Below are positions 33,994-44,700 of a stretch of DNA of 44,955 bases, one piece after another (the first letter of the stretch is position 1; the number at the start of each line of letters is the position of its first letter). The notes beneath the pieces are model-generated. The model worked only from the letters and a program-made list of their open reading frames with translations, was not told the DNA's origin and did not search any database. The DNA lies in the NCBI GenBank assembly GCA_031546985.1, contig JAVBJN010000009.1, forward strand, positions 1-44,955, written 5' to 3'. Origin of the DNA: JAVBJN01 sp031546985. Its GTDB lineage: Bacteria; Bacteroidota; Bacteroidia; Chitinophagales; Chitinophagaceae. Position numbers and translations under genes: made by a program.

Positions 33994-35705
33994 TGCAGAG
34001 ACGTTGGCGTTTAAAAACTATAGAAGAGGATAAAGTGCGTGAGCTTCAGGAAAGCTTACGCATTCATCCTGCTTTTTGCGAAATCTTAACCCAACGTGGC
34101 ATAAGCACCTACGAACAGGCTAAAAGCTTTTTCAGACCGGAAGAAAACCAATTGCTAGACCCGTTTCTGATGAAGGATATGAACCTGGCTATAGACCGGA
34201 TAGAACTGGCTATGAGCAGGAACGAGAATATTCTTTTCTACGGCGATTATGATGTGGATGGCACCACGGCTGTAGCCACTGCCTTCAACTTCTTCCGGCA
34301 TATCTACCCCGATAACGTATCCTTTTATATACCACACCGCTACCGCGAAGGGTACGGCATTTCTGAGCAAGGAATTGATACGGCTGCCGAACAGGGTGTA
34401 AAACTCATCATCAGCCTCGATTGCGGCATTAAATCTGCCGTGCAAATTGCTTATGCGGCAGAAAAAGGCATTGACTTTATCATTTGCGACCACCACTTAC
34501 CCGATAACGATATACCTAAGGCTGCGGCCATTTTAAACCCCAAGCAAAGCGACTGTCCTTACCCGTTTAAGGACCTGAGCGGTTGCGGCATAGGGTTTAA
34601 GCTTATCCAGGCCTGGGGCATCAAACACCAGCTGCCGCATGAGCTGGTGATGAAAAACATAGACCTGGTAGCCACCAGTATTGCGGCCGATATTGTGCCT
34701 ATTATTGGCGAAAACCGGGCCCTTACCTTTCTGGGGCTGGAAAAAGCCAACAGCAATCCTACGCCTGCACTTGCTATTCTTAAAAAGATAAGCAACCTCG
34801 ATAAACCCTTTACTGTAAGCGACCTCGTATTTGTAATTGCCCCTCGCGTAAACGCCGCCGGCCGTATGGACGATGCACGCAAAGCGGTGGAACTCTTTCT
34901 TGAAGAAGATCCTGCCCGCCTGCAATCGCTGGCCGAGGCGCTGCACAGCGACAACTTTGACCGCAAGGCTGTAGATAAGCAAATGACCGAAGAGGCGTTG
35001 CAGATCATGACCGACGACCGGGAGCAGCAACAAAAAAGCAGCACCGTACTATACCGTTCTTACTGGCACAAGGGTGTGGTAGGCATTGTAGCCTCCCGCC
35101 TGATGGACCATTTTTACCGGCCTACGGTTATCCTTACCGAATCGAATGGCAAAATAGCCGGATCGGCACGCTCAGTAATGGGCTTTAACATCTATGAAGC
35201 CCTGCATGCCTGCCGCGACCTGCTCGAATCTTACGGAGGCCATTTCTATGCCGCCGGCATGACCATGAAACCCGAACTGCTGGAAGAGTTTATCCTTAAG
35301 TTCGAAGAAGTGGTGTCGCAAACCATTGCGCCAGACATGCTTACGCCAGAGATTGAAATAGATACTACCCTTTCGCTGCAAGCCATAAACCCCAGGTTTT
35401 ACCATATTTTGCAACAACTGGAGCCATTTGGCCCCGGTAATATGCGCCCGGTATTCATCTCCCGCAATGTGAGCGATACCGGCTTTAGTAAGCTGGTAAA
35501 GGACAGCCATATTAAATTCCACATTTACCAGCAAACCTCGGCTCCGGTAAGTGGCATTGGTTTTGGACTGGGCAGCAAATACGCCATCGTTAACTCCGGA
35601 CAGCCTTTTGATATTGTGTACACGTTATACGAAAACGACTGGAACGGGCAGCGATCTATAGAAATGAAAGTAATTGATATATCCCCTTCTTCATCGCAAT
35701 GCTAA
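33993..35705 (+). CDS. recJ: single-stranded-DNA-specific 5'-3' exonuclease RecJ
   Basis: A 570-residue DHH-superfamily nuclease acting in recombination and repair. The metal-binding motifs are YGDYDVDGTT (Asp85, Asp87, Asp89), ICDHH (Asp166-His167-His168), SGCGIGFKL and ARVNAAGRMDDARKA. The DHHA1 region has GSARSVMGFNIYEAL and the YGGHFYAAGMT motif. A C-terminal OB-like segment completes a standard RecJ. It overlaps kmo by one base and the methyltransferase gene by seven. Confidence 0.95.
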   Translation: MQRRWRLKTIEEDKVRELQESLRIHPAFCEILTQRGISTYEQAKSFFRPEENQLLDPFLMKDMNLAIDRIELAMSRNENILFYGDYDVDGTTAVATAFNFFRHIYPDNVSFYIPHRYREGYGISEQGIDTAAEQGVKLIISLDCGIKSAVQIAYAAEKGIDFIICDHHLPDNDIPKAAAILNPKQSDCPYPFKDLSGCGIGFKLIQAWGIKHQLPHELVMKNIDLVATSIAADIVPIIGENRALTFLGLEKANSNPTPALAILKKISNLDKPFTVSDLVFVIAPRVNAAGRMDDARKAVELFLEEDPARLQSLAEALHSDNFDRKAVDKQMTEEALQIMTDDREQQQKSSTVLYRSYWHKGVVGIVASRLMDHFYRPTVILTESNGKIAGSARSVMGFNIYEALHACRDLLESYGGHFYAAGMTMKPELLEEFILKFEEVVSQTIAPDMLTPEIEIDTTLSLQAINPRFYHILQQLEPFGPGNMRPVFISRNVSDTGFSKLVKDSHIKFHIYQQTSAPVSGIGFGLGSKYAIVNSGQPFDIVYTLYENDWNGQRSIEMKVIDISPSSSQC

Positions 35706-36388
35706 AAAAAGCCCTGCAATACCTTAGTTATTTCTCTCAATCCATCATCAACAGGGGCTTCGTTTTCACCTTCCGTTTACTGTATTACGAGTATACTACC
35801 GAGCGCAAGCTGGGCATCAGCAGCCTGCAAATCGAAAACCTCGAAAACAAAACCCTTGCCGCTGGCTACGATGAAGCTTTTCACCACTACCAGGGCGCCA
35901 GTTACTATATTATAGACCAGCTGTTTGAGGCGCTACCCGCACCTTTGCAGCAATACCAGCTGCTCGATATGGGTTGCGGCAAGGGCCGTATACTGGTTTA
36001 CGCGCTGTACAAAGGCATGGCCGGGGCAGAAGGGCTGGATGTGGCGCAGGAGCTTTGCGAGATTGCAGAAAAGAACCTGCAACTGGCAGAGAAGCGGTTA
36101 CAACAATCGTGGCGCTACAAGGTCTATTTTGCCGATGCTGGCATGTTTAATATCCCGGCTACTACCAACCTGCTCTTCTTGTTTAATCCCTTTAATGAGG
36201 CTGTAATGCTCAAAGTGAGGCAACAGGTGCTCGACTCACTGGCCAGAGATCCGCGCGCGTTCTGGGTCGTGTATGTCAACCCTGTTTACCCTATGGTTTG
36301 GCTACAGGCAGGATTTGAATTGTACCACGAGCTCAGCAGCCACCGCTATATAGAAGGTATTATTTTCCGGTTTCGGCCGGGCACATAA
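35699..36388 (+). CDS. class I SAM-dependent methyltransferase
   Basis: A 229-residue protein with motif I LLDMGCGKGR (88-97) and a following acidic residue at the end of strand 2 (AEGLDVAQELCEIAEKN). These bind S-adenosylmethionine. The DPPY-like motif IV is replaced by LLFLFNPFNE, as in methyltransferases of uncertain substrate. The first 60 residues are helical and basic. The start overlaps the recJ end by seven bases, so it is translated in the kmo-recJ operon. The substrate is unknown; small molecule or protein are both possible. Confidence 0.8.
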   Translation: MLKKALQYLSYFSQSIINRGFVFTFRLLYYEYTTERKLGISSLQIENLENKTLAAGYDEAFHHYQGASYYIIDQLFEALPAPLQQYQLLDMGCGKGRILVYALYKGMAGAEGLDVAQELCEIAEKNLQLAEKRLQQSWRYKVYFADAGMFNIPATTNLLFLFNPFNEAVMLKVRQQVLDSLARDPRAFWVVYVNPVYPMVWLQAGFELYHELSSHRYIEGIIFRFRPGT

Positions 36389-36425
36389 AAAAAGCCCCCA
36401 ACAAATACTGTTGGGGGCTTTTCCG
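36385..36425. terminator. bidirectional terminator between the methyltransferase and the T9SS cargo gene
   Basis: Stem AAAGCCCCCAACA / TGTTGGGGGCTTT (13 bp) with loop AATAC. T-rich on the right end and A-rich on the left, so it can stop transcription from both convergent genes. Confidence 0.9.
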
Positions 36426-36440
36426 TATCTGAAGCAGCAC

Positions 36441-39400
36441 TTACTGTACCACTACTTTTCTGATAATGCTTCCTTTACTGCCCGATGACAGTTTTACGAA
36501 GTACACACCTTTCGCCGCTTGTGTAAGATCAAAGGTTTTGTAGAAGTCGCCGGATTTAACATCCAGGGTTTCTTCTTTCACCACCTGACCCGCTACGTTG
36601 GTTACTACCAGGCTCATCTTCTCGCTGCGTTGCGCTTTGAAGTAGATGTTTACCTGACCGGAAGTTGGGTTCGGATACAGGCTGAATTCCTGCACACCAT
36701 CGATCTCGGTAATACCAACCGCCGGCTGGTTCGATTTCAGGTTTATCAGGTAGTCTTCTGTTTCTCCGTTGCCGTACTCGCCGCAACCTTCGTCGGAAGG
36801 CACGTTAGGGTTGATGTTCTCGTTCAGCACCACACGCAGACCGGTTAAACCTACGCTGATGTTGGTTGGGATATGCACCGTACCAAACAGGTTGTAATTG
36901 TTGGCAGTGCTGTATCCGGTAAATACTCTTTCCTGTGGTATATCGTAATGACCATTGCGGTTGTAATCGATAAACACAGTCACTTTAGCATCTTTGTGTA
37001 CATCATCGTTGGTGATGTGGTATACACTCAGTTTGTAATTACTGTCTGTCCACGCTACGATAGGACCATTATCGATGTAATCGGTATAGATCTCTGTCGA
37101 GTTAGGGTTCAGCAGGTGGGTACCACCCGGTGTAAACATCATAAAGTTACCAAAACCAAATGCGCCAATATCGCTGCTGTTGGTACTGTCGGCAGATGCG
37201 CTGTAGCAGTAGCAAGCGTAATCCGGGTGAGCGGTTACTTTTACATTGTTAGTGTAAGAAGCCTGACCACCGTAACATTTAATTTCGCAACGGAAGTAGT
37301 TTACAGGGAACTGGATGCTTGCCGTAGCCGTATCGTGTGTGGCAAATGGTACATAAGACCAGTTGGTGCCATCATTCGAAATCTGCCAGCGGAAACTAAG
37401 GCCGGTTACCTGTTGCTGGTATCCTGCTACTTTAAGTTTTATAGGGTATGCAGGGCAGGTTTTAACCTTGTTTACCGAAGCCACGCCAGGGTAAGGAGGA
37501 TTAGAACATGGAGGGTATTCCAGGAACACCACCAGGTCTTCTACCTCACCGCTGCTAAAGTTGGTAGCACCGCAGGCAGTAGTACCGCTTGGGGTAATAC
37601 CATTGGCCACCATAATGCGCATACCGGTATAGCCACGCTTGGCAGTATCCGGTATATAATAAGCGGCATTGAGAATAATATTGGCACCGGTACCCACATT
37701 GGTACCCAGCAGTTTAAATTCGGCTGCATCAAACACACCGTTACGGTTCAGATCGATCCACATACCTACCGTTTTGTTGTTGCTACCGGCCATACGCAGA
37801 CGAATCTTGGCAGTATCGGTCATGGCCAGTGTATCGGTTGTAAACGGAGTAATCGGGTGCTGATAATATTGTGTACCAATGTTTACACCTGGGTTAGAAG
37901 CGCGAATCACCGTATTGGTTACTGTCAGCACATTGCTCACACTAATAGAATCGATCCATGGGTTGCCGGTTGGTGTGGCATTAATCACCACATCGCAGTA
38001 GCACTGGTAGAATGGATTAAACACTACAGTATCAATTACAGAAGTATCGAGCAGGCTGGTAGCGGTACAGGTTACCACACAACGGTAGTAAGCAGTATCG
38101 GCTACGTTGGCTGGTGCACTGTAGGTGCGGGATGCATTGGCACTGGCAGTACCAATATTGTTCCAGAGGCCATTGCTAAACTCCTGCCATTGGTAGGTCA
38201 AACCTGCTGCAATAATATTGCCGGTAAGTTTAAGGGTAAATGGCTTGGTTTTACATGGAGGCGCAGGAACGGTGATGGCAGTACCCGCATTTGGCGTACC
38301 CGCACAATCTTCAACGATAGCAAGGTTATCGATACCGATATCGGTACCACCAAAGTCGCTTCTTGCTCTGAAACGGAATACCGAATTGGCAGCGTTAGAG
38401 TTTAAGGTAATAATATTATTGGTCCAGGTACCGGCAGTACCGTTTACACCCAGGTTGGTAAAGGTAGAACCACCATCGTTGGAGTAAAACAGGGTCATAT
38501 CGTCTGAACCATCTACGTTAATATAATCGTAAGACACGGTTTTGGCAGCTGCACCATTGGTCAGGTTAATGAACAGGTTAAAGTCGCCCAGCGCGTTGTT
38601 GGCCGCGTTGAAGGAATGGAAACGGGCAGAGTATGAACCGGTAGTAGAGGTGGGTGCGTAAGCACCGGCGTTGCTACCCCAGCCTGCGGTAAGCACACCC
38701 TGGTCGTTTCGTCTCCAGGAAGGATTACCCGTTTGCGGGAAGTTTCTCCAGCTGCTGTCGCTAGGCGCATCTGAAGTATTACAGAAGTTAGCCCAGGTTT
38801 CGAAATCCTGCTGGTAAGGGAACACCGCAAATTTAGGATTGATAGATACAAAAACAGGAACCGCGGCGGTAGTGCTGGACTGGGTACCGCAGGTAATTTT
38901 GAGACGGTAGTAAGTGGTCTGGTTTACCATTGGTGTAGTGTACTGCAATGTAGCAGCGCCTATACCACCTAAGGCATTTACCCAACCGGTAGTACCGTTA
39001 GGCGATTGCTCCCACTGGAAGGTAATGCCACCGGCAAATGTGGTGCCTGTTGCGTTAAACACAAAACTTTCGCCGCCGCATGAGCTGATAGGACCTGCTG
39101 GTGTAACGCTGCCTGCAAAAGGAGCGCCCGAGCATGGGCCTGTAACAGTTACTTCATCGATACCAATATCGTTACCGCCAGAACCGCCATAGGCAGATCC
39201 TTCAAATTTGATGATTGATTTAGCCGAGTTGCTGGTCAGGTTTACCGTTCTGGGATACCAACCATTACTTGGGCTGCTAAATACATCTACCAGGCTGTAG
39301 GTCACACCGCTATCGGTAGACAACAATACTTTCAGGGAGTCGCCACCGCTGGTATTGTTAATATAATAACTCAGTCCTTTGGTACCGGCCACAGTACTCA

Positions 39401-41519
39401 GGTCCATATGCAGCAGCATGTAACCTGGTGTGGTAGCACTGAAAGAGTGGTAACGGGCAGAGAACGAACCCGATTTGGATACCGGGGTATAAGCACCGGT
39501 AGTATTAGCCCATCCGGCATTGGTACCTTGGTCGTTTCTGCGCCAGGAGCTTTCGCCGCTATAATATTGTTGTGTCCAGCTGGAGTCTGGCTTATCTGTA
39601 TTGTTACACAGTGAGAACCAGCTTTCAAAACCCTGGGTATACGGTATAACCGCAAACTTAGGTTTAGGCAAAATAAAACGTACAATAGCACCATAAGAGG
39701 AATCCATTGTATTATCGCAACGCACTTTAAGACGGAAGTATTTATCCTGCATTACAGCGGCAGTGGTAAACTGCAAAGTGTTGCCACCGATACCGGCAGC
39801 AGTGTTCCAACCGGGTACACCGGGAATAGAATCCTGCCAGGTAAAGGTAAGGCCACCTGCAAGAGAGGTACCCACCGCTGTTAAGGTATGTGTGTTGCCA
39901 ATACAGGTATAAACAGGACCGGCCGGGCTTACCGTACCGGCTACCGGCATGCTTACGCAAGCGGGCAATACCTTAACGTTATCGAGGCCAATATCTGTAG
40001 TGTTACCAAACGCTGCTTTACCTTCAAACCTGATAATGGTTTTACGGCTGTTGGTATTAATGTTTAATAATCTTGGGCTCCAGCCGCTGGTTACACCAAT
40101 GCCATCGATCTGGCTAAAGGTGGCGCCACTATCTACCGAAAGGAATACTTTCAGAGAATCGAGCCCTGTAGCGGTAGACAGGTTAATCGCGTCATAAGCC
40201 AGCGCTTTCGAGGTAGGTGAGCCTACCGATGCATCTACATGCAGTCGCAGTGCACCTACCCCATTCTGGAAATAAGAATGGTAACGGGCAGAGAAAGTAC
40301 CGTCGGTAGCAGCTGGTGTGTAAGCACCATTACCACTGTTGGTCCAGGCAGCAGAGGCAGCCTGGTCGTTTCTGCGCCAGCTTTTATCGCCGGTTACAAA
40401 ATCCTGCGCCCAGGCAGAATCTGGTTTATCGTTGGTAGCGCAATAGCTGATCCACGATTCAAAGCTCTGCACATAAGGAATGGGCTTATAAAGCGGAGCA
40501 GGGCTAAGTGCTACAAAAGCCTGCACATCTGTAGTATCGGTTTGTGATGAGTTGGTACAAGTAGTAACCATCCGGAACCAGGTAGGTACGTTAACCGGCG
40601 GCGTAGTGATCGAGGTATTGGTAGCACCTGCCACGTCTACCCAAACACCGGCGGTAAGCGATGATGAATCCTGCCACTGGTAAGTAAGGTTAGATTCAAT
40701 GGTATTGCCTACCAAACCCAATGTGGTACTCATACCCGGACAAATTACCACCGTAGCCGGATTTACATTACCAGAATTAGGCTTGCCCGCACATGGTGCA
40801 GGCGGGAAGAAAATGAATTTCTGGTTGGTGGCTGGCTTGGCTGCAATACCGGTAGCAAATGTTGTAGACGAAGCTGTAGCTGCCGCGGTGGAGTTATCTA
40901 AAGCAAGGTACCCGGTTAAACCATCGGCAATACCTATGGAAGCACCACCCGAACCACCCGGGCTACCGGCATCGGCCTCTTGTTTGTACAGGAATTCAAT
41001 TTTATTGGAGGTTTCGTACAGCTTTACCTGCATAGAAAGGGTGTTGGCAGAAGAACTCCAGTTCCACTCCAGGCTTTTCCATTCTATAGTACACACCCTG
41101 TTGGGGGTAGCTCCGGTTACGCTGTAACTGGCCTGCGATGCGGCTATGCCCATATCGAGATCGTCCCATAACGGAAAAATCATAGGGGCTACACCCCCAA
41201 CATTGGCAGCATCGTTACCCGCCGTAGAAAAGGTGGTTGGAGGCGCCGTAAAAGAGATGTAACCATTGGTAGAAACCCACAACTGGTTGTAGGTAACGTT
41301 ACCAAACTTAAACGCAAATCCAAGGGTCACACCTGCGTTAGACCAGGTATCGTCCGTACCATTGCCCCATGCAATGTTGGTACCCCCCGTTAGGTATACA
41401 TATGGCTCAGTCGTCGCCTGAAAGCCATACGTAGGAATGGGTTGGGCCCAAGCCTTGAAATTGGAAAGGAACGTTATTGCCACCAACAACAATAACGATC
41501 TGAGTAAACCATTCTTCAT
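36441..41519 (-). CDS. giant T9SS cargo protein with Ig-like, choice-of-anchor-J-like and GEVED domains
   Basis: A 1692-residue exported protein. Signal peptide 1-25 (KAWAQ); an N-terminal beta domain to about 240 (LWVSTNGYISF, PLWDDLDMG). Three units follow, each an Ig-like fold (YQWQ/TWQD cores) plus a jelly-roll-like domain beginning PYxQxFExW and ending D(I/M)GIDNV: about 241-519, 523-790 and 790-1063. Then an Ig-like and a GEVED domain (FSSGEVEDLVV near 1325), another Ig-like and GEVED pair (GNGETEDYL near 1583), and a type A T9SS C-terminal sorting domain (about 1608-1692; LYPNPTSGQVNIYF, GVYFVKL). The sorting domain predicts passage through T9SS with cleavage and attachment to the surface or release. 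Such multi-beta-domain proteins are usually adhesins; no catalytic motif was found. Confidence 0.9.
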   Translation of the reverse strand: MKNGLLRSLLLLVAITFLSNFKAWAQPIPTYGFQATTEPYVYLTGGTNIAWGNGTDDTWSNAGVTLGFAFKFGNVTYNQLWVSTNGYISFTAPPTTFSTAGNDAANVGGVAPMIFPLWDDLDMGIAASQASYSVTGATPNRVCTIEWKSLEWNWSSSANTLSMQVKLYETSNKIEFLYKQEADAGSPGGSGGASIGIADGLTGYLALDNSTAAATASSTTFATGIAAKPATNQKFIFFPPAPCAGKPNSGNVNPATVVICPGMSTTLGLVGNTIESNLTYQWQDSSSLTAGVWVDVAGATNTSITTPPVNVPTWFRMVTTCTNSSQTDTTDVQAFVALSPAPLYKPIPYVQSFESWISYCATNDKPDSAWAQDFVTGDKSWRRNDQAASAAWTNSGNGAYTPAATDGTFSARYHSYFQNGVGALRLHVDASVGSPTSKALAYDAINLSTATGLDSLKVFLSVDSGATFSQIDGIGVTSGWSPRLLNINTNSRKTIIRFEGKAAFGNTTDIGLDNVKVLPACVSMPVAGTVSPAGPVYTCIGNTHTLTAVGTSLAGGLTFTWQDSIPGVPGWNTAAGIGGNTLQFTTAAVMQDKYFRLKVRCDNTMDSSYGAIVRFILPKPKFAVIPYTQGFESWFSLCNNTDKPDSSWTQQYYSGESSWRRNDQGTNAGWANTTGAYTPVSKSGSFSARYHSFSATTPGYMLLHMDLSTVAGTKGLSYYINNTSGGDSLKVLLSTDSGVTYSLVDVFSSPSNGWYPRTVNLTSNSAKSIIKFEGSAYGGSGGNDIGIDEVTVTGPCSGAPFAGSVTPAGPISSCGGESFVFNATGTTFAGGITFQWEQSPNGTTGWVNALGGIGAATLQYTTPMVNQTTYYRLKITCGTQSSTTAAVPVFVSINPKFAVFPYQQDFETWANFCNTSDAPSDSSWRNFPQTGNPSWRRNDQGVLTAGWGSNAGAYAPTSTTGSYSARFHSFNAANNALGDFNLFINLTNGAAAKTVSYDYINVDGSDDMTLFYSNDGGSTFTNLGVNGTAGTWTNNIITLNSNAANSVFRFRARSDFGGTDIGIDNLAIVEDCAGTPNAGTAITVPAPPCKTKPFTLKLTGNIIAAGLTYQWQEFSNGLWNNIGTASANASRTYSAPANVADTAYYRCVVTCTATSLLDTSVIDTVVFNPFYQCYCDVVINATPTGNPWIDSISVSNVLTVTNTVIRASNPGVNIGTQYYQHPITPFTTDTLAMTDTAKIRLRMAGSNNKTVGMWIDLNRNGVFDAAEFKLLGTNVGTGANIILNAAYYIPDTAKRGYTGMRIMVANGITPSGTTACGATNFSSGEVEDLVVFLEYPPCSNPPYPGVASVNKVKTCPAYPIKLKVAGYQQQVTGLSFRWQISNDGTNWSYVPFATHDTATASIQFPVNYFRCEIKCYGGQASYTNNVKVTAHPDYACYCYSASADSTNSSDIGAFGFGNFMMFTPGGTHLLNPNSTEIYTDYIDNGPIVAWTDSNYKLSVYHITNDDVHKDAKVTVFIDYNRNGHYDIPQERVFTGYSTANNYNLFGTVHIPTNISVGLTGLRVVLNENINPNVPSDEGCGEYGNGETEDYLINLKSNQPAVGITEIDGVQEFSLYPNPTSGQVNIYFKAQRSEKMSLVVTNVAGQVVKEETLDVKSGDFYKTFDLTQAAKGVYFVKLSSGSKGSIIRKVVVQ

Positions 41520-41743
41520 ATTAGCCGTTTTACAGATAGTAATTTACTATATTATTATACTTTTCAGAAATGTATTTTCATTTCAACACCCACAAGCATA
41601 TGATTCTTAAAAAAATACGCTTTCCCTTTTTTAATGACACCCGAATATCCTCAAAAGGTTGGACAAAAATAGAAGTTATACTTAAAAAATATAGTAATAG
41701 TATAAAACAGACAGGCCAACCCTTTGATTTTCTGTATAAAAGC
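41520..41743. other. AT-rich gap between the two cargo genes
   Basis: Strongly AT-rich and unlike the coding sequence on both sides. TACATTTC on the - strand (near 41571) is one base off the -7 consensus and could drive the left gene, but no clear -33 partner is seen. A 63-codon frame on + here is AT-rich, without recognisable features, and is not accepted as a gene. Confidence 0.4.
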
Positions 41744-41783
41744 AAAAATCCCTCCCTGTAATAGAACAGGGAGGGATTTTTTT
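41744..41783 (-). terminator. terminator of the second T9SS cargo gene
   Basis: Stem AAAATCCCTCCCTGT / ACAGGGAGGGATTTT (15 bp) around a 6-base loop with T-runs on both ends; on the - strand it starts about 17 bases after the stop at 41800. Confidence 0.88.
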
Positions 41784-41799
41784 AAATATGAAGCAGTAC

Positions 41800-44700
41800 T
41801 TACTGTACCACTACCTTTCTGATAATGCTTCCTTTACTGCCTGATGACAGTTTTACGAAGTATACGCCTTTAGCTGTTTGTGTCAGATCAAAGGTTTTGT
41901 AGAAGGCTCCGGATTTAACATCCAGGGTTTCTTCTTTCACCACCTGACCCGCTACGTTGGTTACTACCAGGCTCATCTTCTCGCTGCGTTGTGCTTTAAA
42001 GTAGATGTTTACCTGACCGGAAGTTGGGTTCGGATACAGACTAAACTCCTGCACACCATCGATCTCGGTAATGCCTACTGCAGGCAGGTTCGATTTCAGG
42101 TTTACCAGGTAATCTTCTGTTTCTCCGTTAGCGTACTCGCCGCAACCTTCATCTGAAGGAATGTTAGGATTGATGTTTTCGTTGAGCACCACACGCAAGC
42201 CGGTTAAACCTACGCTGATGGTGGTTGGGATATGCACGGTACCAAACAGGTTGTAACTGTTGGCTACGCTGTATCCGGTAAATACTCTTTCCTGCGGTAT
42301 ATCGTAATGGCCATTACGGTTGTAATCGATAAACACAGTCACTTTAGCATCTTTATGTACAGCGTTGCCAGAGATATGGAACACACTCAGTTTGTAAGTA
42401 CTGTCTGCCCATGCTACGATAGGACCATTATCGATGTAATCGGTATAGATCTCTTTCGAGTTAGGATTGAGCAGGTGGGTACCACCTGGGGTGTACATCA
42501 GGAAGCTGCCAAAGCTAAAGGTGCCGATATCGCTGCTGTTGGTGCTGTCTGTATCTGCAGAGGCACTGTAGCAGTAGCAAGCGTAGTCTGGGTGTGCGGT
42601 TACTTTTACATTATTGCTGTAAGAAGCCTGGCCACCGTAACATTTTACTTCGCAACGGAAGTAGTTGATCGGGAACTGGATACTTGCCGTAGCAGTATCT
42701 TTTGTGGCAAACGGCACATAAGACCAGTTGGTGCCATCATTTGAAATCTGCCAGCGGAAGCTAAGGCCCGTTACTTGTTGCTGGTATCCTGCTACTTTAA
42801 GTTTTATAGGATATGAAGGGCAGGTTTTAACCTTGTTTACCGAAGCCACGCCAGGGTAAGGAGGGTTAGAGCATGGAGGGTATTCCAGGAACACCACCAG
42901 GTCTTCTACCTCACCACTGCTGAAGCTGGTGCTTCCGCAAGCGGCAGTCGATGTAGGGGTATAACCATTGGCCACCATAATACGCATACCAGTGTAGCCA
43001 CGTTTGGCAGTATCTGGTATATAATAAGCAGCGTTGTACACGATATTGTTACCCGTACCTACGTTGGTACCCAGCAACTGGAATTCGGCCGCATCAAACA
43101 AACCGTTACGGTTCAGATCGACCCACATACCAATTGTTTTATTGTTACTGCCACCCATACGCAGACGGATTTTAGCAGTATCGGTCATGGCGATCGTATC
43201 GGTTGTAAACGGAGTGATCGGATGCTGATAATATTGTGTACTAACGTTTACACCAGGGTTAGAAGCACGTATCGCGGTATTGGTTACCGGCAATACATTG
43301 CTCACACTAATAGAATCGATCCATGGGTTACCGGTTGGTGTGGCATTAATCACCACATCGCAGTAGCACAGGTAGAATGGATTAAACACAACGGTATCAA
43401 TTACAGAAGTGTCCATCAGGCTGGTAGCGGTACAGGTTACCACACAACGGTAGTAAGCAGTATCGGCTACGCTGGCCGGAGCGCTGTAGGTATAAGCAGC
43501 ATTAGCGCCGGCAGTACCAATATTGTTCCAGTTGCCACTGCTGAACTCCTGCCATTGGTAGGTCAAACCAGCAGCAATAATATTGTTGTTGAGTTTGAGG
43601 GTAAATGGTTTGGTTTTACAAGGAGGCGCAGGAACAGTGATGGCGGTACCGGCATTAGGCGTACCTGCACAATCTTCTACGATAGTGAGGTTATCGATAC
43701 CCATATCATCGCCGTAATCGCTTGTTGATCTGAAGCGGAAAATGGCATTGGCAGCGTTAGACGTTAACGGAGCTACGATGCTCGTCCATGAACCGGTTGA
43801 GGTACCAGAATACAACGCGGTATAGGTACTACCACCATCAACAGACAGGCCTGCTTCCAGTTGGTCGCTACCACCTGGGTTTATGTAATCGAAATTCAGT
43901 TTTTTGCTGGCAGAACCTGGTGCCAGGTTTACAAACAACGACATTATACCCTGTGTATTTGTAGGTGCATAATACGTGTGGAAACGGGCAGAGTATGTAC
44001 CTGAAGTAGATGCAGGAGAATACATGCTTGAGGTTGGTGAAGTCCAACCGGCAGAAGTCCCCTGGTCATTTCTTCTCCAGGAAGGGTTACCTGTAGGCGG
44101 TTGGTTTCTCCAACTGCTGTCTGCAGGTGCATCTGAAGTATTACAGAAGTTAGCCCAGGTTTCGAAATCCTGCTGATAAGGGAAGGATGCAAACTTAGGC
44201 TGGATAGAAATATAAATAGCTACAGCCGCGGTATAACTGGTTTGAGTACCACAGGTTACTGCAAGTCTGTAGAAAGTGGTTTGCAGCACCAGCGGTGTAG
44301 TATACTGCAATGAAGTAGCACCAAGACCACTTACTGCATTTACCCAACCGGTAGTACCGTTAGGCGATTGCTGCCACTGATAGGTAACACCACCGGCAAA
44401 AGTGGTTCCGGTTGCGTTAAGCACAAAGCTTTCGCCGCCGCATGAGCTGATAGGACCTGCTGGCGTAACGCTGCCTGCAAAAGGAGCGCCCGAGCATGGG
44501 CCTGTAACAGTTACTTCATCGATACCAATATCGTTACCACCAGAACCGCCATAGGCAGATCCTTCAAATTTGATGATCGATTTAGCCGAGTTGCTGGTCA
44601 GGTTTACCGTTCTGGGATACCAACCATTACTTGGGCTGCTAAATACATCTACCACGCTGTAAGTCACACCGCTATCGGTAGACAACAATACTTTCAGGGA

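Noticed and set aside
36873..38405. A 510-codon open frame on the + strand inside the first cargo gene
   Set aside because: Antisense shadow; the equivalent part of the paralogue gives a similar but broken frame, and the - strand reading has clear domains.
41570..41761. A 63-codon frame on + between the two cargo genes
   Set aside because: AT-rich, without signal, family or promoter, and it ends inside the terminator of the neighbouring gene.
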